Source of the DNA: an uncultured Oscillospiraceae bacterium
Lineage (GTDB): Bacteria; Bacillota; Clostridia; UBA1212; UBA1255
DNA: 5,224 nt
Direction of reading: 5' to 3'
NCBI GenBank assembly: GCA_902462635.1
Contig: CABQCN010000130.1
Location: forward strand, 1-5,224
The translations under genes and the position numbers were made by a program. The notes under the pieces were generated by a model that was not told where the DNA came from, did not search any database, and worked only from the letters and a program-made list of their open reading frames with translations. Positions within the stretch are counted from its first letter, which is position 1. Each line of letters starts with the position of its first letter. Positions 1 through 5,224 of this stretch are shown here, piece by piece.

Positions 1-296
1 AAAATAATATTCACGAACAGTACCGCAAAAAAAATTTCTATAAGTCATGCAGTATTTTCATTCAGGACATCTATGATCCCGGATATAACGACGGCGTGCT
101 GTCGATGCGTTTTTTCCTCGGCATCAGCGGTAAAACGGATCAGAACGAGACAGAGTTCGAACCGTTTCGCAATACCTACCGTTTTTCGTTCAAAAGAGTA
201 GATGGGGAATTGAAAATTTATTATCTGAATTACTCTTTGGAAAATTCCGGAGCCGGTTCCGGAATCTATTCAACGTCCTATGTATATGGGAGATAA
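1..296 (+). CDS. Unidentified protein, 3' end only
   Basis: This is the C-terminal part of a gene that begins before the window. The frame is open from base 3 (codons 3-5, 6-8 and so on) to a TAA at 294-296, giving about 97 residues. A GTG at 96 lies inside this open frame and has no good ribosome binding site, so it is probably not the start. The visible part is rich in aromatic and charged residues and looks like alternating beta strands; one stretch reads FKRVDGELKIYYLNYS. That pattern resembles the last strands of NTF2-like or lipoprotein-type extracytoplasmic domains, but this is a weak inference and I do not recognise the family. The stop lies 13 nt before the ABC ATPase start, so the gene is probably first or early in the same operon and may be an accessory or sensor part of the exporter. 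Frame 1 is also open to about base 201, but its Ser/Thr/Arg-rich translation looks like a shadow. Confidence 0.65.
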   Translation, partial: NNIHEQYRKKNFYKSCSIFIQDIYDPGYNDGVLSMRFFLGISGKTDQNETEFEPFRNTYRFSFKRVDGELKIYYLNYSLENSGAGSGIYSTSYVYGR

Positions 297-297
297 A

Positions 298-302
298 GGA
301 GG
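298..302 (+). promoter_or_regulatory. Ribosome binding site that sets the ABC ATPase start
   Basis: A perfect GGAGG (within AAAGGAGGG) sits 7 nt before the ATG at 310. In-frame ATGs at 280 and 286 lie upstream of this site and inside the preceding gene, with no Shine-Dalgarno sequence of their own, so 310 is the preferred start. Confidence 0.85.
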
Positions 303-309
303 GCACGCC

Positions 310-1257
310 ATGGAAGCCATATTAAGCGTTACAAATTTAAATAAAAGTTTCGGCGCCCGGCAAGTGATCCGCGACGTATCGTTTGAGGTGTACGGCGGAG
401 AAATATTCGGCTTTTTGGGACCGAACGGCGCCGGTAAAACGACGACGATCAAAATGATCATGGGATTCCTGTTTCCAGATGGCGGCGAAATCTCCATCTG
501 CGGCCTGAATTTGAAAAAGCATTATGAGCAGGCGATGAATCTGGTTGGCGGGATCGTGGAAAATCCTGAAATGTACAAGGAAATGACCGGTTATGAAAAT
601 CTTCGCATGTACGCGCGTCTCCATGACGGCGTTACGGAAGAACGACTTCGGGAGGTCGTGGAGTTGGTCGGCATGCAGAACAGGGCGGGGGAGAAGCTCA
701 AAAAATATTCTCTCGGCATGAAGCAGCGGATCGGGCTGGCGCAGGCGATCGTCCATAAGCCGAAGCTGCTGATTCTGGACGAACCGACGAACGGACTCGA
801 TCCCGCGGGCATCAAAGAACTCCGGGACATCCTCAAAAAACTGGCGCATGAAGAAAATATCGCGGTTTTCGTATCGAGCCACATGCTTGCGGAAATGGAA
901 CTGATGTGCGACAGGGTTGCGATCATCGACCGCGGCAGCGTGATCGACGTAAAGCCGATCGAGGATATTTTACATATGGCATCCCAGAAAGAAGCATACC
1001 GTTTCGAGGTAGATCCGCAAAGCGTCCAAAGCGCTACGGAACTTGCCGCTGAAACGTATGGGCAGGAAGCCCTGTACGGCGGCGGGAATTTCACGGACGA
1101 ACGTTCCGTGCAGCTTGTGATTTCCAGAGAAAAGATTCCGGAATTCAACCGGATGCTGGTTGAAAACGGAATCGCCGTTTACGCGATTTCCGAAATGGAG
1201 AATTCTCTGGAAGAAGCGTTTATCGCGATTACGGGAGGAGGTATTTCCATTGCGTAA
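310..1257 (+). CDS. ABC transporter ATP-binding protein, BcrA/drug-exporter type
   Basis: This 315-residue protein is the cytoplasmic ATPase of an ABC exporter. The nucleotide-binding domain spans about residues 4-220. It has Walker A GPNGAGKT (37-44), a Q-loop region with Glu in place of Gln (VENPEMY, about 83-89), the signature YSLGMKQR (133-140), Walker B LLILDEPT (153-160), D-loop NGLDP (161-165) and the switch His in SSHML (H191). The remaining 95 or so residues form the C-terminal extension usual in the bacitracin/lantibiotic/multidrug subfamily, ending in the typical SLEEAFIAITGG-like helix. The YSLGMKQ signature and Q-loop Glu are normal for this subfamily. Length fits the family (about 300-315). 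The gene overlaps the permease gene by 8 nt, which supports translational coupling and a two-subunit exporter, presumably an ATPase dimer with two permeases. Substrate is not determinable; antimicrobial peptide or drug export is a family-based guess. Confidence 0.95.
   Translation: MEAILSVTNLNKSFGARQVIRDVSFEVYGGEIFGFLGPNGAGKTTTIKMIMGFLFPDGGEISICGLNLKKHYEQAMNLVGGIVENPEMYKEMTGYENLRMYARLHDGVTEERLREVVELVGMQNRAGEKLKKYSLGMKQRIGLAQAIVHKPKLLILDEPTNGLDPAGIKELRDILKKLAHEENIAVFVSSHMLAEMELMCDRVAIIDRGSVIDVKPIEDILHMASQKEAYRFEVDPQSVQSATELAAETYGQEALYGGGNFTDERSVQLVISREKIPEFNRMLVENGIAVYAISEMENSLEEAFIAITGGGISIA
1234..1242 (+). promoter_or_regulatory. Ribosome binding site that sets the permease TTG start
   Basis: GGAGGAGGT lies inside the 3' end of the ATPase gene and ends 7 nt before a TTG at 1250. 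It is nearly a full complement of the 16S anti-Shine-Dalgarno sequence. No such site precedes the next in-frame ATG at 1283, or the in-frame start candidate at 1160 deep inside the ATPase gene. Confidence 0.8.
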
Positions 1258-2791
1258 ATTAGGTGCTTTATTTCATAATGAGATGCTGAAAAGCAGAAAG
1301 AAAATATCGGTATTTATTATCGTGATCGTCATGACCGTTGGAATGATCGGCTGTTCCGCTTTTATGAAAGAAACGAATCATTATTATATGGGGTATCCGG
1401 AAGGGAGCTATGATGCGGTCAAATACAATATCGAATACGCGGAGTCCCTGCAGAGACAAATTCAGCAGTATGAAAAAATGCTGGAGGACGAAACGCTCCC
1501 CCCGACGGAAGCCGAGAATTTAAAAATGCAGCTGTTCGAGCTGAAAACCGAATATGTCAATTATGACATTTTTGGAAATTACGCGAAGGAAAATAAAATC
1601 GGGGAATTATCCTACCGGTATACGATGCTGGCGGAGCTGGTGGATCTCCGCAATCAGATGCTGAAGATAGAATTTTACAACGGAGATTTGTCTGCGGCGG
1701 AATATCAGACGCTCCGAAAACAATACGAGGAACTCGATGCCGCGCTGAAACTCGATGATTATGGAGAATATATCCGGATGAGAAATCAGCAGATCCAGGC
1801 GGATTCGTCGCTCAGCGACGCCCAGAAGGACGCCATGACTTCTTATAATGAGGCGCTGCTGAAACTCTGTCCTACAGGCCAATATGCTTCTTATCAGGAA
1901 AAGAACAGAGCGGAAACGCTTTTGAGCGAAAAGTCGCTGATCGACGCTTCTTTAAGAAACAACGTTGACTTGCAAAACGGAGGAAATCTGACGAAGGAAC
2001 GCAGAGCGGTGTTAGAGAAAGATCAGATCCTGGTGAACGCGAAAATCGAAAAAGGCTTTCTGCAAGAGGAGCCTGACAATACGCCGGGAGGAGAGTCCTA
2101 TGTTATGGCTTCCAGCCTCGGATTCATATTTGTGATTATCATTCTGATCATTTTGGCAGGCTCTATGATGTCGCATGAGATGTCGACGGGAACGATCAAA
2201 TCATTGATCATCGCCCCAGTCAAACGGTGGAAAATTTTTGCAGCGAAATATCTTTCCCTGATCGTAACGATGCTGTTTCTGATATTATATACGTACGGGG
2301 TTGCTTCCCTGACAAACGGACTGCTGTTCGGCTTTGACTCCTTCGGCGATAAGATCTTCCTCGTATCCGGGCGCGCGGCGGAGATGAATTATTTTCTGTA
2401 CCAGTTTCTCTCCGCTTTATGCAATATCGTGCCGCTCCTGATTTTTACGACGCTTGCTTATCTGCTTTCGATTGTGACGAAAAATACGGCGGCGTCTGTT
2501 TCCGTAACGATCGGCCTTTACCTTGGCGGCAGTTTTCTGCATTTACTGGTGGTTTCGGGGTTGTCGGGATATGCGTACCTGGTCAAATTCCTGCCGTTCA
2601 GCAACCTGGGGCTTTTTGAAAAGATTTTTTATACGACGGGGACCTCGCAGAACATCGGTGGAATGCTGTTTGGGAATATTGCAGATGCTTCGGCCGCTCC
2701 GCTTGTTTTTTCCGTTATTTATATTATAATAATTCTTATCTGTATGGTATCCGTCGGTCTGGATCATTTCTGCCGGAGAGATATCAAATAA
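1250..2791 (+). CDS. ABC-2 type transporter permease with large extracytoplasmic domain
   Basis: With a TTG start at 1250 the protein has 513 residues and is the membrane partner of the preceding ATPase. The N terminus (MRKLGALFHNEMLKSRKK) is a basic cytoplasmic segment typical of ABC-2 permeases. Hydrophobic segments fall at about 19-39, 285-305, 334-356, 385-409, 412-437 and 484-505, giving about six membrane helices. The motif MSHEMSTGTIKSLIIAPVKR (about 307-326), followed by a KIFAAKYLS stretch, matches the usual E..GT.K.L...PV.R..I...K cytoplasmic coupling region after the second helix. Between helices 1 and 2 lies a roughly 245-residue hydrophilic domain (about 40-284), rich in Glu, Gln, Lys and Leu, probably helical with coiled-coil tendency and placed outside the membrane. 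The start could instead be ATG 1283, but the ribosome binding site favours TTG. Role: export of an unknown substrate; the outer domain may contact substrate or a partner. The family is clear, the substrate unknown. Confidence 0.9.
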   Translation: MRKLGALFHNEMLKSRKKISVFIIVIVMTVGMIGCSAFMKETNHYYMGYPEGSYDAVKYNIEYAESLQRQIQQYEKMLEDETLPPTEAENLKMQLFELKTEYVNYDIFGNYAKENKIGELSYRYTMLAELVDLRNQMLKIEFYNGDLSAAEYQTLRKQYEELDAALKLDDYGEYIRMRNQQIQADSSLSDAQKDAMTSYNEALLKLCPTGQYASYQEKNRAETLLSEKSLIDASLRNNVDLQNGGNLTKERRAVLEKDQILVNAKIEKGFLQEEPDNTPGGESYVMASSLGFIFVIIILIILAGSMMSHEMSTGTIKSLIIAPVKRWKIFAAKYLSLIVTMLFLILYTYGVASLTNGLLFGFDSFGDKIFLVSGRAAEMNYFLYQFLSALCNIVPLLIFTTLAYLLSIVTKNTAASVSVTIGLYLGGSFLHLLVVSGLSGYAYLVKFLPFSNLGLFEKIFYTTGTSQNIGGMLFGNIADASAAPLVFSVIYIIIILICMVSVGLDHFCRRDIK

Positions 2792-2809
2792 TCGGAAGGA
2801 AGTGGCTTT

Positions 2810-3370
2810 ATGGACAGTATTAATAAGCAAATCGCCGACATTGCGGCAAGAATCAGGGATCTGCGCGAAATCGCGGAGAAAACACCCGCGGATACCGCGA
2901 AAGAACTGGGCGTTCCGCTGTCTGAATATTTGATTTATGAAAGCGGAGAAGCAGATATTCCGATGAGTTTTATTTTTGAAGTTTCAAAATTATTCCATGT
3001 CGATATGGCGGATCTGCTTTCCGGCGGACAGCCGATGCTCCAGAATTTTACGTTTGTCAAAAAAGACAGGGGCATCCGCGTGGAACGGGTAGAACATTAT
3101 ATTTACCAGCATCTTGCGTACAATTTCGCAAATAAAAGGGCGGAGCCGTTTATGGTGACGGTGAACAGCAGTGAAAATGAGAAAATTCACTTGAACGTAC
3201 ATGAGGGGCAGGAGTTCAATTACTGCGTGGAAGGCAGATTGCTGATTTTGCTGAACGGACAGGAAGTGATCATGGAACCAGGGGACTCCCTGTACTTCAA
3301 CTCGGAAATGCCGCACGGCATGCGGGCGTTGGATGGAAAACCGGCAAAATTCCTGGCGGTAATCCTGTGA
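2810..3370 (+). CDS. XRE-family HTH transcriptional regulator with C-terminal cupin domain
   Basis: This 186-residue protein joins a DNA-binding helix-turn-helix (about 7-72, ending in the typical VSKLFHVDMADLLSG) to a double-stranded beta-helix cupin (about 110-185). Cupin motif 1 is seen as H127 and H131 with E135, followed by the EG turn at 141-142. Motif 2 is PGDSLYF...PHG (157-170) with H169. These residues could bind a metal, so the barrel may sense a small molecule. Such proteins are usually cytoplasmic regulators of the MerR-like or XRE-cupin kind, often controlling neighbouring metabolic or transport genes. A GGAAGGAAG-like ribosome binding site (2795-2802) precedes the ATG by about 7 nt. 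The gene begins 18 nt after the permease stop, so it is probably co-transcribed with the exporter and may regulate it. I see no terminator between its stop and the rpsT promoter. Ligand and targets are unknown. Confidence 0.9.
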   Translation: MDSINKQIADIAARIRDLREIAEKTPADTAKELGVPLSEYLIYESGEADIPMSFIFEVSKLFHVDMADLLSGGQPMLQNFTFVKKDRGIRVERVEHYIYQHLAYNFANKRAEPFMVTVNSSENEKIHLNVHEGQEFNYCVEGRLLILLNGQEVIMEPGDSLYFNSEMPHGMRALDGKPAKFLAVIL

Positions 3371-3386
3371 AATTGATTTTTAACTA

Positions 3387-3415
3387 TTGCAATTATGCTT
3401 TTGATATGTTAAAAT
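3387..3415 (+). promoter_or_regulatory. Probable sigma-A promoter of rpsT, extended -10
   Basis: A -35 element TTGCAA (3387-3392) is separated by 17 nt from a -10 element TAAAAT (3410-3415). A TG one base upstream (3407-3408) makes an extended -10. Transcription would start near 3421-3423, giving a leader of about 47 nt before the rpsT ATG. Element match and spacing are close to the housekeeping consensus. Confidence 0.75.
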
Positions 3416-3424
3416 AACAAAAGC
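3397..3424. repeat. Inverted repeat bracketing the rpsT -10 element
   Basis: GCTTTTG (3397-3403) and CAAAAGC (3418-3424) form a perfect 7-bp inverted repeat separated by 14 nt. The half-sites are offset by 21 bp, about two helical turns, and enclose the -10 box. An inner GTTA/TAAC repeat (3408-3411 and 3415-3418) shares the same region. It could be an operator for a dimeric repressor or simply a chance feature of AT-rich DNA. Confidence 0.35.
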
Positions 3425-3468
3425 GCAAAAAGAAAGAGCGCGGAAATGGGTTTTTGGAGGTGAATTGA

Positions 3469-3735
3469 ATGCCGAATATTAAATCAGCCAAGAAAAGAGT
3501 TATTATATCCGAGAAGAAAGCGGCCAGAAATGCTTCTGCCAAGTCATCTCTCAGAACATCCGTAAAGAAAGCCAAGCTTGCGGTTGCAAATCATGACGAA
3601 GCTTCCGCAGAGACGGTGAAAGCAGCCTGTATTAAATTAGATAAAGCAGCGGCGAAGGGGCTTATCCATAAAAATACGGCGGCTCGCAAAAAATCGAGAA
3701 TGACCAAAGCATTGAACGCTGCCAGCGCAGAATGA
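3469..3735 (+). CDS. rpsT: Small ribosomal subunit protein bS20
   Basis: This is the 88-residue primary binding protein of 16S rRNA, needed for early assembly of the 30S subunit. The family is recognised from the N-terminal MPNIKSAKKR, the Lys/Ala-rich helical composition throughout (KKAARNASAKSSLRTSVKKA), and the C-terminal KGLIHKNTAARKKSRMTKAL segment; the length is standard. The ATG at 3469 follows GGAGG (3456-3460) with 8 nt spacing. The gene forms its own unit with an upstream promoter and a terminator 20 nt after its stop. In other bacteria bS20 can repress its own translation; nothing in the short leader here proves that. In Bacillus subtilis rpsT lies next to gpr and holA, and neither gene is seen here. 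Confidence 0.97.
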   Translation: MPNIKSAKKRVIISEKKAARNASAKSSLRTSVKKAKLAVANHDEASAETVKAACIKLDKAAAKGLIHKNTAARKKSRMTKALNAASAE

Positions 3736-3755
3736 CGATGCAGAAATCGGATTTT

Positions 3756-3792
3756 ATCCGCAGACAGATTTTGATATCTGCTGCGGATTTTT
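3756..3792 (+). terminator. Intrinsic terminator after rpsT
   Basis: ATCCGCAG (3756-3763) pairs perfectly with CTGCGGAT (3781-3788). Above a single bulged A (3764), CAGAT (3765-3769) pairs with ATCTG (3776-3780) around a 6-nt loop. Five Ts (3788-3792) follow. This is a convincing Rho-independent terminator for rpsT. A smaller hairpin, CGGAT (3748-3752) with ATCCG (3756-3760), would compete with the base of its stem. Confidence 0.88.
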
Positions 3793-3810
3793 GCTGCCCG
3801 GGAGGGCAGC
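3793..3810 (+). other. Stable hairpin with GGGA (GNRA) tetraloop upstream of esterase
   Basis: GCTGCCC (3793-3799) pairs perfectly with GGGCAGC (3804-3810) around GGGA, a GNRA-type tetraloop. It begins at the base after the rpsT terminator T-tract and ends 17 nt before the esterase ribosome binding site. It has no T-tract of its own, so it is not a second terminator. It could protect the 5' end of a downstream transcript, stabilise a processed end of the rpsT mRNA, or be incidental. Confidence 0.6.
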
Positions 3811-3844
3811 CGTATCAATTATTTCCGAAAGGAGCTGTTGTGTT

Positions 3845-4681
3845 ATGATGAAAGAAACGTTTCGGATCAACGACGGGGAGAATTATAAACTGGACGTCTA
3901 TATCCAGGAGGAATCGCCCGAGATTACGCTTTCCCATTTACGGCCGTTCGTTCTGGTATGCCCGGGAGGCGGGTATGCCATGACCTCGGACCGTGAAGCG
4001 GATCCGGTGGGGCTTGCCTATCTGGCCGACGGATTCCATGTCGGCATATTACGCTACCGTGTCGGTGTGGATGCCTTTTATCCGAATCCGAATGTAGATC
4101 TTTCCACAGCGCTCCGGATCATACGGCAAAATGCTGCGCGGTGGCATGCGGATCCCAATAAAGTGGCCGTATGTGGATTCTCCGCCGGCGGTCATCTCGT
4201 GGCGATGCAAGGCGTTCATTGGAACGATCCGGAGATCATGCGCCTGTCCGGCTGTGAGAATGGGCAAAACAAACCGGATGCATTAATTTTAGGATATCCT
4301 GTGATCACCTCCGGCGAATACGCACACAGAGATTCCATTCACAATCTTCTTTATAAGGTCAGCGAATCGGGATCGCCGGAAGAACTGCAGCGGATGCTCG
4401 ATTTCGTTTCGTGCGAAAAGCACGTCGGCGCGCATACGCCCCCTGTTTTTTTGTTCCATACGCGCCAGGATCAGCTTGTTTCCGTATGCAATTCTTTGTT
4501 GTTTGCAGAGGCGCTTGCAAAGCATGGAATTGATTTTGAATTGCATATTTTCGAGAAAGGGAACCATGGACTCGCAATGTGCAATCATACGACGGACGCT
4601 GCGGGAGCGGAATTCGTAAACAAAGATGCCGAAGCCTGGGTGAAAATGAGCTGCCGCTGGCTGTGGAACCATTTCCGATAA
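3845..4681 (+). CDS. Alpha/beta-hydrolase, acetyl-xylan-esterase-like carbohydrate esterase
   Basis: This 278-residue protein is predicted to be cytoplasmic, as no signal peptide is seen. It has the alpha/beta-hydrolase layout: oxyanion-hole motif CPGGGYAM (39-46), nucleophile elbow GFSAGG (111-116, Ser113), acid Asp209 in the HTRQDQLV segment and the catalytic His241 in GNHG. The Ser-Asp-His triad is therefore complete. This set is typical of esterases that remove acetyl or feruloyl groups from xylan fragments, but peptidase-S9-like or other esterase activity is possible. The ATG at 3845 is followed directly by a second ATG at 3848; AAAGGAG (3828-3834) lies 10 nt before the first and 13 nt before the second, so 3845 is favoured. 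A longer in-frame start at TTG 3791 would cover the hairpin and lacks a ribosome site. The next gene starts 24 nt after its stop, suggesting one operon for sugar use. No clear promoter is visible between the rpsT terminator and this gene. Confidence 0.9.
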   Translation: MMKETFRINDGENYKLDVYIQEESPEITLSHLRPFVLVCPGGGYAMTSDREADPVGLAYLADGFHVGILRYRVGVDAFYPNPNVDLSTALRIIRQNAARWHADPNKVAVCGFSAGGHLVAMQGVHWNDPEIMRLSGCENGQNKPDALILGYPVITSGEYAHRDSIHNLLYKVSESGSPEELQRMLDFVSCEKHVGAHTPPVFLFHTRQDQLVSVCNSLLFAEALAKHGIDFELHIFEKGNHGLAMCNHTTDAAGAEFVNKDAEAWVKMSCRWLWNHFR

Positions 4682-4705
4682 ATCATTCGTCAAGGAGGAT
4701 TCAAT

Positions 4706-5224
4706 ATGAAAATAGGAGCGCAATTATACACGGTGCGGGATCTTTGCAAAACCGCAAACGAATTCAGCGAAACATTACACCGGCTTGCCGCGATCGGATA
4801 CCGCAGCGTGCAGATTTCTGCAATCAATCTGCCGCCGGCGGAAATCCGCAGCATCTGCGACGAGGCCGGGATGAAAATCGTCATTACGCATTCTCATCCG
4901 GACCGCGTTTTACAGGACACTGCCGCCGTAATAGAAGAACACCGGCTCCTTGGATGCGATTATGTAGGAATCGGCGCGCTTCCGGCACAATATGAAAGAA
5001 GCGGGGAAGGCATCAAACGTTTTACGGAAGATTTTAATAAAGCGGGGCGCATTTTAAAAGAGAGCGGCATGACCTTCCACTACCACAACCATTCGTTCGA
5101 AATGGAAAAAACAGACGGTAAAATGTGGTTTGACCTGATGATTGAAGAATCTGATCCGGAGGTTTTCTTTTTTATTCTCGACGTTTACTGGCTCCAGCAC
5201 GGCGGCCTTTCTCCTGTGGAATAT
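4706..5224 (+). CDS. Sugar phosphate isomerase/epimerase family TIM barrel, 3' end missing
   Basis: The first 173 residues of a xylose-isomerase-like TIM-barrel protein are present; the frame stays open to the window end. The start MKIGAQLYTVRD is typical of this family. Later hallmarks are GYRSVQIS (31-38), FHYHNHSFEM (124-133, with His127, His129 and Glu132) and LDVYWLQHGG (158-167, with Asp159), the last two usually contributing metal and substrate contacts. The full protein is probably about 250-280 residues, so roughly the last third is missing. AAGGAGGAT (4692-4700) precedes the ATG with ideal spacing. The gene follows the esterase by 24 nt and is presumably co-transcribed. Members act on sugars, sugar phosphates or inositols, and the exact substrate cannot be told from sequence. 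With the esterase, an isomerisation or epimerisation step in plant-polysaccharide sugar catabolism is a reasonable inference. Confidence 0.92.
   Translation, partial: MKIGAQLYTVRDLCKTANEFSETLHRLAAIGYRSVQISAINLPPAEIRSICDEAGMKIVITHSHPDRVLQDTAAVIEEHRLLGCDYVGIGALPAQYERSGEGIKRFTEDFNKAGRILKESGMTFHYHNHSFEMEKTDGKMWFDLMIEESDPEVFFFILDVYWLQHGGLSPVEY

Noticed and set aside
245..264. TTCCGG/CCGGAA hairpin near the end of the first gene
   Set aside because: The stem is only 6 bp, no T-tract follows, and it lies within coding sequence upstream of a coupled gene, so it is not a terminator.
555..580. Glutamate in place of the Q-loop glutamine of the ATPase
   Set aside because: This substitution is normal in the BcrA-type exporter subfamily, so it is not a sign of inactivity.
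337..1148. Long minus-strand open frames (337-882 and 591-1148)
   Set aside because: They lie wholly opposite the ABC ATPase gene, have no ribosome binding sites and their translations look like complement shadows of its codons.
1806..1820. Short palindrome CGTCGCT-C-AGCGACG in the permease gene
   Set aside because: It lies inside coding sequence, has almost no loop, and short palindromes of this kind are expected by chance.
3791..3820. Possible promoter TTGCTG / TATCAA before the esterase
   Set aside because: The -35 matches only 3 of 6 positions, the -10 is weak, and the elements overlap the strong tetraloop hairpin.
4289..4995. Open frames at 4289-4723 (minus) and 4579-4995 (plus)
   Set aside because: They overlap the well-supported esterase and isomerase genes in other frames; the translations are rich in Arg, Ser and His with no recognisable domain.

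Overview
The window looks like chromosomal DNA of a low- to mid-GC Bacillota, most likely a clostridial (Lachnospiraceae/Oscillospiraceae-like) anaerobe. The basis is the strong GGAGG ribosome binding sites before nearly every gene, compact same-strand operons, a BcrA-type ABC exporter and an XRE-cupin regulator of a kind common in gut Clostridia. Genus and species cannot be read from the sequence. All genes are on the + strand; the long minus-strand frames are shadows of these genes.

Region 1 (1-3370) reads as one operon: the 3' end of an unidentified gene, an ABC transporter ATPase (310-1257), its ABC-2 type permease (1250-2791, TTG start, overlapping the ATPase gene by 8 nt) and an XRE-type HTH-cupin regulator (2810-3370). 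Gaps are 13, -8 and 18 nt. The ATPase and permease should form a membrane exporter, possibly for a peptide or drug. The permease carries a large Glu/Gln-rich domain of about 245 residues on the outer face. The regulator may sense a small ligand through its cupin barrel.

Region 2 (3371-3792) is a self-contained ribosomal protein unit: an extended -10 promoter, rpsT (bS20) and an intrinsic terminator just after the stop codon. A 7-bp inverted repeat brackets the -10 element.

Region 3 (3793-5224) starts with a perfect hairpin with a GGGA tetraloop, abutting the rpsT terminator T-tract. A cytoplasmic alpha/beta-hydrolase (acetyl-xylan-esterase-like) follows, then a sugar phosphate isomerase/epimerase-like TIM barrel that runs off the window end. 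This pair suggests carbohydrate catabolism: de-esterification of an imported sugar followed by isomerisation or epimerisation.

I found no mobile element, CRISPR array, tRNA, rRNA or clear novel system. The points most worth a second look are the permease's extracytoplasmic domain, the stacked RNA structures between rpsT and the esterase, and the inverted repeat over the rpsT promoter.
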